A stretch of DNA of 8,344 nt. Origin: Pseudonocardia sp. (GTDB lineage: Bacteria > Actinomycetota > Actinomycetes > Mycobacteriales > Pseudonocardiaceae). Location: positions 1 through 8,344 of the forward strand of contig JAKDLE010000085.1 of assembly GCA_030453005.1 (NCBI GenBank), written 5' to 3'. Of the stretch, positions 1-5,175 are shown piece after piece; position 1 is the first letter of the stretch; every line of letters begins with the position of its first letter. Position numbers and translations under genes: made by a program. The notes under the pieces are model-generated. The model was given only the letters and a program-made list of their open reading frames with translations. It was not told where the DNA came from and ran no database searches.

Positions 1-513
1 GGGCTGCCCCAGTTGCTGTCGGTCGGTGGGATGGCGCCGTGGGCGATCCTCACCCTGCTACCCGTCGCGGCGATCTGCGCTCTGCCGCCGGTGCTCACCC
101 GTCTGGTCAACGTGCTGCTCCGGCTGATGCGCCGCCGCGGGCTCCCCCGTCCACTCGGCTGGGCACAGATCGGCAAGGCACTGCTCTGGACGTCGCTGGC
201 CTGGACGATGTTCGGTACGCATCTGTGGATGCTGACCAGCTCGTCGATCAGCTCCGGGTTCACGGGGTGGGTACAGAGCCTGGGCGTGTTCGCGTTGGCC
301 ATGACGGCCGGTTCGCTGGCCCTCGTCGCTCCATCGGGTATCGGAGTGCGGGAAGCAATCATCGTGGCCGCCGTCGCACCGTTCGCTTCTGTCGGTGTCG
401 CGCTCGGTCTGGCGTTGGCCTCCCGGCTCGTGTTCACAGTGGCCGACCTACTGGCAGCAGCGGCGGCCGCGGCAGCGGGGGCATGGATGGACCGCAGACC
501 GATCGCTCCATGA
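1..513 (+). CDS. Flippase-like integral membrane protein (LPG synthase TM / UPF0104 family), C-terminal part
   Basis: The frame is open from base 1, so the N-terminus lies outside the window; 170 residues are visible, ending at TGA 511-513. The visible part has about four hydrophobic segments (near WAILTLLPVAAICALPPVL, ALLWTSLAWTMFG, SLGVFALAMTAGSLALVAP and LGLALASRLVFTVADLL). A short basic loop, LMRRRGLPRP, separates the first two. The segment APSGIGVREAI matches the P-x-G-x-G-V-R-E-A signature near the end of lysylphosphatidylglycerol-synthase-type TM domains (PF03706). Family members without the soluble aminoacyl-transferase domain are often called flippase-like and sit in glycolipid or lipid-modification loci. 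The substrate cannot be told here. The C-terminus is an eight-alanine run then AWMDRR. The stop overlaps the next start as ATGA, so the two are probably translationally coupled. Confidence 0.8.
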   Translation, partial: GLPQLLSVGGMAPWAILTLLPVAAICALPPVLTRLVNVLLRLMRRRGLPRPLGWAQIGKALLWTSLAWTMFGTHLWMLTSSSISSGFTGWVQSLGVFALAMTAGSLALVAPSGIGVREAIIVAAVAPFASVGVALGLALASRLVFTVADLLAAAAAAAAGAWMDRRPIAP

Positions 514-1211
514 CGATCCACAGCAGCGCGATCATCTCGGACGGGGTCGAACTCGGCGCGGACGTGGTCGTCGGCCCGCACGCGGTCCTGCTGGGTCCGT
601 GCCAGATCGGGGACGGCGTCCGCATCGGTCCGGGATGCGTCATCGGATCGGCGCCCGAGATCACCGGCGCGACCCAGAACATCGCTTTGAACGGAGACCT
701 CGCGCATCACGGGGTGGTCATCGGCCCCGGCAGCGTCATCCGTGAGCTCAGCACGGTGCAGCAGGGCAGCCTCGCACCGACGCAGATCGGGGCCGGTTGC
801 TGGTTGCTCTCCCGCGCCTACGTTGCGCACGACTGCGTCATCGACGACGAGGTGACGCTCTCGGCGGGTGTGGCGGTGGGCGGCTACGCGAGAATCGGCT
901 ACGGCGTGACGTTGGGGATGAACACCACGGTGCACCAGCGGCGCATCATCGGGCCGGTGGCGATGGTCGGCATGTCGGCTGCAGTGACCAGGGACGTCCC
1001 GCCGTTCGCGAAGGCGTTCGGGGTTCCGGCACGCGTTCGCGGAGCGAACGTCATCGGTATGACCCGTCGCGGGATCGCCGGCACGGATGCCGCCGAACTG
1101 GACGCCAAGTACCGCGTGGGTCAAGAACCTGATCACCGCCACGTCACGGTTCCTGAGCTGGCGGCGGCCTGGAGATGGTGGACGTCGCATCACGCTGCAC
1201 CCGTGCGGTAG
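510..1211 (+). CDS. LpxA-like hexapeptide-repeat acyltransferase (acyl-ACP:UDP-GlcNAc O-acyltransferase homologue)
   Basis: This is a complete 233-residue protein. The ATG at 510 overlaps the upstream TGA and is the first residue of the repeat domain. Isoleucine/valine-centred hexapeptide repeats (GVELGA, QIGDGVRIGPGCVIG, TQIGAG, YARIGYGVTLG) run over residues 5-155, giving a left-handed beta-helix. Ungapped alignment from memory with E. coli LpxA over the AHDC to VHQ region puts H107 at catalytic H125 and H142 at H160. Y104 and Y126 replace H122 and H144, and M155 sits at the G173 hydrocarbon-ruler position. The trailer RDVPPFAKAFGVPARVRGAN then NVIGMTRRG is the typical LpxA exit into the helical domain, which here is only about 45 residues (E. 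coli LpxA is 262). A transferase moving an acyl group from ACP to a nucleotide sugar is the best guess; the sugar is unknown. The overlap with a flippase-like gene suggests an acylated envelope glycolipid. Confidence 0.8.
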   Translation: MTIHSSAIISDGVELGADVVVGPHAVLLGPCQIGDGVRIGPGCVIGSAPEITGATQNIALNGDLAHHGVVIGPGSVIRELSTVQQGSLAPTQIGAGCWLLSRAYVAHDCVIDDEVTLSAGVAVGGYARIGYGVTLGMNTTVHQRRIIGPVAMVGMSAAVTRDVPPFAKAFGVPARVRGANVIGMTRRGIAGTDAAELDAKYRVGQEPDHRHVTVPELAAAWRWWTSHHAAPVR

Positions 1212-1239
1212 CAGCGACACCAGCCGCCGGTCGCGCTAC
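1208..1239 (+). terminator. Stem-loop at the end of the lpxA-like gene (candidate terminator)
   Basis: GTAGC (1208-1212) and GCGAC (1214-1218) pair with GTCGC (1230-1234) and GCTAC (1235-1239). This gives a 10-bp stem with one bulged A at 1213 and an 11-base loop. The stem begins on the TAG stop codon at 1209-1211. No U-tract follows, which is common for actinobacterial terminators. Function is inferred from position and pairing only. Confidence 0.45.
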
Positions 1240-1242
1240 GGT
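1214..1242 (+). promoter_or_regulatory. Candidate sigma70-type promoter for the mntA-like gene
   Basis: GCGACA (1214-1219, four of six matches to TTGACA) is separated by 17 bases from TACGGT (1237-1242, fits the actinobacterial TANNNT -10). A start site would fall near 1249, giving a 40-50 base leader before the GTG at 1294. The elements overlap the stem-loop at 1208-1239, so one of the two readings may be coincidence. Confidence 0.3.
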
Positions 1243-1293
1243 CGGTATGTCCGGCGCGTGCCGTACGTGCGACGTCGTCGTGGGGTGAGCGCC

Positions 1294-1587
1294 GTGGTCG
1301 AGCTACACGTGGACGAGCAGCGACTCGCCGCGATCTGCCGCCGGTACGGCATCGCCCGCATCGAGGTCTTCGGGTCGATGGCGCGCGGAGACGCGAGCCC
1401 CGACAGCGACGTAGACCTGCTCTACGACCTGTTGCCGGGGGCTCGCCTCGGTTGGAACATCGAACACCTCGCCGACGAATTGGCCGAGCTGTTCGGACGA
1501 CCGGTTGACCTCGTGTCCCGCCGGGCCTTGCACACGCTGCTCCGCCCCCAGGTCCTCGCAGAAGCGATGCCGCTCTATGCGGCGTGA
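1294..1587 (+). CDS. mntA: MNT-type nucleotidyltransferase, MntA-like antitoxin of a HEPN/MNT pair
   Basis: This is a 97-residue minimal nucleotidyltransferase. The fold-defining motif is at residues 27-41, reading GSMARGDASPDSDVD. That is an exact GSX10DXD, with metal-binding D39 and D41; the third acidic strand is GRPVDLVSR with D72. In characterised HEPN/MNT modules, MntA adds AMP to a tyrosine beside the HEPN toxin active site and so neutralises it. GTG 1294 was chosen because GGGGTGA (1282-1288) lies 5 bases upstream as a plausible Shine-Dalgarno. GTG 1285 would add three residues. The gene overlaps the downstream HEPN remnant by 11 bases, the usual arrangement of the pair. All catalytic residues are present, so the antitoxin looks intact although its partner does not. 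Family assignment is secure; activity is inferred. Confidence 0.88.
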   Translation: MVELHVDEQRLAAICRRYGIARIEVFGSMARGDASPDSDVDLLYDLLPGARLGWNIEHLADELAELFGRPVDLVSRRALHTLLRPQVLAEAMPLYAA

Positions 1588-1759
1588 TGTCCTCCTCGTC
1601 GCCGAGATGATCGAACTCGCCGAACGGACGATCGCGCTCGTCGAAGTCCGTACCGTCCATACGACCGCGTCCGAGCAGCTACCCGAGTTGGTCCGCATGC
1701 TCCGCCCCGTACTCGCCACCCTGCGTGCCGAGGGCACCACCGGCCACGTGGCCGGCTGA
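1577..1759 (+). CDS. Internally deleted HEPN (DUF86/HepT-like) toxin remnant
   Basis: A 60-residue ORF starts at ATG 1577 inside the end of the mntA-like gene and stops at TGA 1757-1759. Residues 1-23 (MRRDVLLVAEMIELAERTIA then LVE) look like the first helix of DUF86/HepT toxins. Residues 27-50 (TVHTTASEQLPELVRMLRPV then LATLR) look like their last helix, which normally follows the catalytic motif. Family members are about 100-120 residues and carry RX4-6H, typically RNRIVHGYW, between these segments. Here there is no such arginine-histidine pair and no room for it, so about 50 residues appear lost in frame near residues 23-27. The product should lack RNase activity. It may be a decaying toxin, or a short peptide still able to bind MntA. 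Family recognition is from memory of consensus sequences. Confidence 0.7.
   Translation: MRRDVLLVAEMIELAERTIALVEVRTVHTTASEQLPELVRMLRPVLATLRAEGTTGHVAG
1740..1755. repeat. Perfect 16-bp palindrome at the HEPN remnant stop codon
   Basis: CCGGCCACGTGGCCGG is its own reverse complement and ends two bases before TGA 1757. As RNA it can form a 6-bp G/C stem with an ACGU tetraloop, so it could act as a terminator for the mntA-hepT transcript. As DNA it resembles a dimer-bound operator with a CACGTG core. It is also coding (codons for GHVAG), so some constraint is at the protein level. No U-tract follows. Confidence 0.4.
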
Positions 1760-1822
1760 GCGCCCCCCCTCCGCGACCAGCCGCCCCCGGCAGGGCCGGC
1801 CGGTCGGCGGGTCGTGACCGAC

Positions 1823-1828
1823 TAGAGT
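1823..1828 (+). promoter_or_regulatory. Candidate -10 element (TAGAGT) for the DUF6541 gene
   Basis: TAGAGT fits TANNNT and is the only AT-rich patch in the 134-base gap 1760-1893. No recognisable -35 lies 16-18 bases upstream (CCGGTC at 1800-1805). A start site near 1835 would leave a leader of about 60 bases. That leader begins with the short inverted repeat CGCGG-A-CCGCG at 1832-1842. Confidence 0.35.
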
Positions 1829-1884
1829 AACCGCGGACCGCGATCAGGCGCGGCCGGAGCCGACCCGACCCCCGCGTCCGGCAC

Positions 1885-1890
1885 GGAGGA
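1885..1890 (+). promoter_or_regulatory. Ribosome binding site GGAGGA fixing the DUF6541 start
   Basis: GGAGGA ends three bases before ATG 1894. The spacing is short, but this is the best purine tract in the leader, and it supports ATG 1894 over any later start. Confidence 0.55.
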
Positions 1891-1893
1891 CTG

Positions 1894-3867
1894 ATGCCGG
1901 ATCTCGGCACCGCGACCGCCTCGACTCTCGTCGCTCTGGTGCTGGTCGTGCTGGCGCCCGGTCTGGCGATCGCGCTGGCCTCGGGCCTGCGCGGGTGGGT
2001 GTTGGCCGCCGCCGCCCCGGCGCTGACGTTCGGGCTGGTCGGCGTCGCGGGGTCGGTGCTGCCGGTGCTCGGGGTGCTGTGGAGTACGGCCGCGCTCGCC
2101 GTCGCCGGTCTCGTGATGGCGGGCCTCGTCGTCGTGGCCCGGGTCGTCGCCGCGCGCCTGCGACACCGCCGCGCCAAGCCGGAGGCGACCGCACCGTCGC
2201 AGTGGCGGGTCGTCGATCATCTCGCGGTCGCGGCCGCAGTACTCGCGAGCGCCGGCGTCGGGCTCGCGGTGATGGCGGGCGGCACCGACGGCTTCACGGC
2301 GATCCCGCAGTTCTGGGACACCGCGTTCCACTCGAACGCCATCCGCTACATCGTCGACACCGGCAAGTCCTCGCCTGCGGCACTGGGTGCACTGAGCGGC
2401 ACGGCGGGCGCGTTCTACTACCCGAACGCGTTCCACCTGATCGCCGCCACGCTGGTGGTGATCACCGGCGAGCCGGTGACCGTCGCGCTGGAGGTCGTGG
2501 TCGGGTTCGCCCCGGGGCTGTTCGCGCTCGGGGTCGCCGCACTCGTGCGCGTGGTGTCCGGGCGGCCTGCGATCGCTGCGGCGAGCGCACTGCTGGCGTG
2601 CGCGTTCTCCGGGTTCCCCTACGACCTCGCCGGCGTGCTCCTGCCCTACGTACTGGCCCTGGCGCTGCTCCCGGCGTTCCTCGCCCAGTGGGCGGACGTG
2701 CTCCACGCGGGCCGCACGGCCGTCGTCGCACGGGCGTTCGCGCTCGGGCTCGCCACGGTGGGTCTGATCGCGCTGCACCCCAGCGCCGTGGTGGCCGCCG
2801 CCGTCTTCGGGGCCGCCTACCTGCTGCAGCACTGGTGGTGTCGTCGGCCCACGGCCCGCGACGCCGTCGTGGTCGGGGCCGGTGCGCTGGCCACGGTGCT
2901 GCTCGGCGCGCCGTTGCTGCTCGCCTCCGCCGCCGCGGCCGCAGGCGAGGCGTTCGACTGGCCGGTGGCGATGCCCGCCGCCGAGGCCGTCGGCCGGTTG
3001 CTCACCCACGCCCACGCACACGAGAGCCCGCAGTGGGCGCTGGCCGCGCTGGCCGCGCTGGGCCTGCTGGGGTTACGACGCCATCCCGAGCTGCGTTGGC
3101 TCGCCGGGAGCGGCCTGCTGTTCGGCGTGATCTTCGTGATGACCGCGAGCTACGAGGGTGCGCTGGTCGAGCTGCTGTCGCGGCCCTGGTGGAACGACCG
3201 CTACCGCCTTGTCGCGCTGTGGGTGGTGGCCGTCGCGCCACTGGCCGGGGCGGGGGTGGTCGTCGTCCGCGACGCCGCGGTCGACGCGCTGCGCCGCGCA
3301 CGCGTGTCCGACGCCGTGCTCGCAAGCCGCGGGCGCCTCGTCCCCGCCCTGCTGTTGGCCGCGCTGCTGCTCGCCGTCGTCGACGGCACCGACGGGCTCT
3401 ACCGCGAGCCCAACACCGAGCGCATCGCCGCGGGTTTCACCGACGGGCCTGCGGTGAGCCACGCCGAGCAGCGGGGCCTGACCCAACTCGCGGCCGTCGT
3501 ACCCCCCGGCGCGCTGGTGATGAACGACCCCTACGACGGCTCCCCGCTGATGTACGCGCTGGGGGGTGTGCGGCCGGTGTTCGCCCAGCCCCTGCACGAG
3601 CAGCTCGACCTGGCGGGCCTCACCCCCGAACGCGCCCTGCTGTACTCCTCGTTCCGCTACATCGACACCGACCCGGCGGTCCGCGAGGTCGTCCGGCGGA
3701 TGAACATCACGCACGCGGTGGTGTCCACCGGGCTGGTCTACACCGCTCCGGGCAACGCTCCCGGGATGGTCGGCCTCGCCGAGGTCGACGCCCTCCAGGT
3801 GATCTTCCGCAGTCCCACCACCACCGTCTACGAGATCCGGCTCGACGACGCCGTGGCCGCAGGCTGA
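1894..3867 (+). CDS. DUF6541-type polytopic membrane protein, probable GT-C-like envelope glycosyltransferase
   Basis: This is a 657-residue protein with many hydrophobic segments from residue 10 to about 500, then a soluble C-terminal part. Helices 1-3 (residues 10-85) are followed by a basic loop RLRHRRAK (88-95) and another helix (110-128). Next comes a conserved-looking loop QFWDTAFHSNAIRYI (139-153) and FYYPNAFH (174-181). An aspartate-containing first large loop followed by an aromatic-proline motif is what I associate with actinobacterial DUF6541 proteins, and it resembles the acidic loop of GT-C enzymes that use polyprenyl-phosphate sugars. The C-terminal 150 residues (from about DGLYREPN) hold no segment long enough to be a membrane helix and are probably extracytoplasmic. 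The gene stands alone on this strand, convergent with a glycosyltransferase operon. A role in building a surface glycan is inferred; the enzymatic assignment is tentative. Confidence 0.85.
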   Translation: MPDLGTATASTLVALVLVVLAPGLAIALASGLRGWVLAAAAPALTFGLVGVAGSVLPVLGVLWSTAALAVAGLVMAGLVVVARVVAARLRHRRAKPEATAPSQWRVVDHLAVAAAVLASAGVGLAVMAGGTDGFTAIPQFWDTAFHSNAIRYIVDTGKSSPAALGALSGTAGAFYYPNAFHLIAATLVVITGEPVTVALEVVVGFAPGLFALGVAALVRVVSGRPAIAAASALLACAFSGFPYDLAGVLLPYVLALALLPAFLAQWADVLHAGRTAVVARAFALGLATVGLIALHPSAVVAAAVFGAAYLLQHWWCRRPTARDAVVVGAGALATVLLGAPLLLASAAAAAGEAFDWPVAMPAAEAVGRLLTHAHAHESPQWALAALAALGLLGLRRHPELRWLAGSGLLFGVIFVMTASYEGALVELLSRPWWNDRYRLVALWVVAVAPLAGAGVVVVRDAAVDALRRARVSDAVLASRGRLVPALLLAALLLAVVDGTDGLYREPNTERIAAGFTDGPAVSHAEQRGLTQLAAVVPPGALVMNDPYDGSPLMYALGGVRPVFAQPLHEQLDLAGLTPERALLYSSFRYIDTDPAVREVVRRMNITHAVVSTGLVYTAPGNAPGMVGLAEVDALQVIFRSPTTTVYEIRLDDAVAAG

Positions 3868-3873
3868 CCGGCC
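3855..3873. terminator. Symmetric hairpin between convergent genes (candidate bidirectional terminator)
   Basis: GGCCG (3855-3859) pairs with CGGCC (3869-3873) across a 9-base loop that contains the TGA of the + strand gene. The arm ends directly before the TCA (TGA on the other strand) at 3874-3876. It is short and has no U-tract on either strand, so it may be weak or incidental. No better terminator is visible between the two stops. Confidence 0.35.
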
Positions 3874-4770
3874 TCAACGCCCGCCGAAGGCGTGCCGCGC
3901 CAGCGTGCGGACCCCGTCGCGCCGCCCCTGCCGGGCCGCCGACGGGAGCCGGACGAGGGCGTTGATCCGGGACGACAGGTGCCTGCGGGCGGCGCGGGCG
4001 GCGCGGGGCCAGCCGTGCGCGGCCATGCGTTGCGCGGTGTCGAGGAAGAAGCCGCGCTCCTCGGCGAAGCGGCGCCCGTCCGCCGCGTGCGCCGAGGACA
4101 CCGACGCCTGGTGGCGGCGGTAGCGGAAGCACGTCGTGGGTTCGACGAGCAGCGACTCTCCGCCGAGCACGAGATCCAGCACGAGCGCGAGGTCCTGCAC
4201 CACTGAGAGGCCCTCGCGGAACCCGGTGCGGTGCAGCGGTCCGGCCCGCCAGCAGATCGACGGGAAGTACAGCCAGTTGCCGCGCAGCAGGCTCGCGGCC
4301 AGCTCCTCGCCGCCCAGCACGGTGGCCGTCGAGATGCGCGGCGCGTACACCCACCGCTTGCTCAGGTCGACCAGCGTGCGCACCGGCGCGCCGTCGCCGT
4401 CGACGATCTCGACGCCGGGCTGCACGATCGCCACGTCCGGATGGGCGGCGTGGGCGCGCCGGACGATGCCGACGTAGCCGGGCAGCATGAGGTCGTCCAT
4501 GCCGACGATCACGGCGAGCTCGTGCTCGACGAGCTCCACGCACCGCTGGAAGTTGCGGTTGATCCCCAGGTTGTGCGCGTTGCGCAGGTAGCGCACGCGG
4601 GGGTCGCCCAGCTCCGCGCACCAGGCCGCCAGGCCCTGGTCGGGCAGGGCACCCGAGTCGTCGACGACGGTGAGCCGCCAGTGCGGGTCGTCCTGCGCGA
4701 GCACGCTGCGCACGGTGTCCTGCACGAGGTCGAGCCGCCCGTAGTGGGGCAGCATGACGTCGACGATCAC
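3874..4770 (-). CDS. Family 2 glycosyltransferase (GT-A fold)
   Basis: This is a 298-residue protein starting at GTG 4770, whose bases overlap the upstream TGA as GTGA. The N-terminus VIVDVMLPHYGRLDLVQDTV is a typical GT2 first strand and helix. VVDDSG (35-40) carries the nucleotide-binding aspartates, NLGINRNF (67-74) follows the next strand, and MDD (91-93) takes the place of the DXD metal-binding motif before LPGY. Length and layout fit cytoplasmic rhamnosyl- or galactosyl-type GT2 enzymes. The last 60 residues are arginine-rich and hydrophilic (RAARAARRHLSS), which may give peripheral membrane binding. There is no clear Shine-Dalgarno, so translation probably depends on coupling. It is the last gene of the five-gene operon. 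Donor and acceptor are not predictable; a dTDP-rhamnose donor is possible because an rmlC-type gene is nearby. Confidence 0.87.
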   Translation of the reverse strand: MIVDVMLPHYGRLDLVQDTVRSVLAQDDPHWRLTVVDDSGALPDQGLAAWCAELGDPRVRYLRNAHNLGINRNFQRCVELVEHELAVIVGMDDLMLPGYVGIVRRAHAAHPDVAIVQPGVEIVDGDGAPVRTLVDLSKRWVYAPRISTATVLGGEELAASLLRGNWLYFPSICWRAGPLHRTGFREGLSVVQDLALVLDLVLGGESLLVEPTTCFRYRRHQASVSSAHAADGRRFAEERGFFLDTAQRMAAHGWPRAARAARRHLSSRINALVRLPSAARQGRRDGVRTLARHAFGGR

Positions 4771-5171
4771 CGGTCGCGGGTGGACACCGGGGTGCCCTCC
4801 CCCGTGGAGACCACCGGCCGGGTCGTGACCCCGCGCTCCCGGTTGACCAGCTCGGCCTCCCGGATCGCGACGGTGCGAGCCAGCTCCGTGTAGCGCCGGT
4901 CGACGATGCGGAACCGCTGGTAGAAGCTGAACATGCCGGCCATGAACGCGACGACGAGCGCATAGAGCACCAGGTCGGTGCCCCGGCCGACACCCAGCAT
5001 CCGGGCGAGTGTGGTGAGGTCGTCGGGCCGCATCACGGCGTAGATGTTGGCCGCCGCGAACAACACCAGAGCGATTCGTTTGCTGGCCTGTACATACACG
5101 GCGCCGCTGCTGCGCACGAACACGAACAGCACGCCCAGCACCGCGAGCACCAGCAGGAACTGGATCAGCAT
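4767..5171 (-). CDS. DUF2304 small membrane protein
   Basis: This is a 134-residue protein. Three hydrophobic segments lie at about 1-19, 31-48 and 66-87, followed by a charged, probably helical cytoplasmic tail (FRIVDRRYTELARTVAIREA) and a threonine/valine-rich end. The three-helix layout and the GRGTDLVLYALVVAF stretch are characteristic of DUF2304. Such proteins are commonly encoded next to DPM1-like GT2 enzymes, as here. ATG 5171 is fixed by GGGGAGGG 7 bases upstream and leaves a 4-base gap to the preceding stop; a longer reading from 5288 would run inside the upstream glycosyltransferase and is rejected. A likely role is anchoring or assisting the soluble polyprenyl-phosphate sugar synthase at the membrane, by analogy with DPM2/DPM3. 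That role is inference. Confidence 0.85.
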   Translation of the reverse strand: MLIQFLLVLAVLGVLFVFVRSSGAVYVQASKRIALVLFAAANIYAVMRPDDLTTLARMLGVGRGTDLVLYALVVAFMAGMFSFYQRFRIVDRRYTELARTVAIREAELVNRERGVTTRPVVSTGEGTPVSTRDR

Positions 5172-5175
5172 GTCT

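Noticed and set aside
450..483. GCN-rich run near the end of the flippase-like gene, as a microsatellite or slippage site
   Set aside because: The codons are mixed (gca, gcg, gcc), so it is an alanine-rich membrane end and not a uniform repeat.
1247..1288. Tiny ORF MSGACRTCDVVVG before the mntA-like gene, possibly a leader peptide
   Set aside because: Its two cysteines and its stop just ahead of the mntA-like GTG 1294 are eye-catching, but there is no Shine-Dalgarno and 13 codons are expected by chance at this GC.
1802..1822. Imperfect inverted repeat GTCGG...CCGAC upstream of the TAGAGT box
   Set aside because: Only 5 bp with a 10-base loop in GC-rich DNA; competing pairings exist and no position-specific support.
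1822..3021. Long - strand open frame opposite the DUF6541 gene
   Set aside because: Translation is low-complexity, rich in R, G, E, H and Q, with no domain motifs. It is the expected mirror of a very GC-rich membrane-protein gene on the + strand.
1995..3965. 656-codon + strand open frame overlapping DUF6541 in another phase
   Set aside because: Almost entirely arginine, glycine, alanine and proline; a third-position G/C artefact. The other phase has coherent membrane helices and a good ribosome site.
3707..4993. 428-codon - strand frame over the last glycosyltransferase
   Set aside because: Arginine/alanine/proline-rich with no motifs; the neighbouring phase gives a clean GT2 enzyme with VVDD and MDD.
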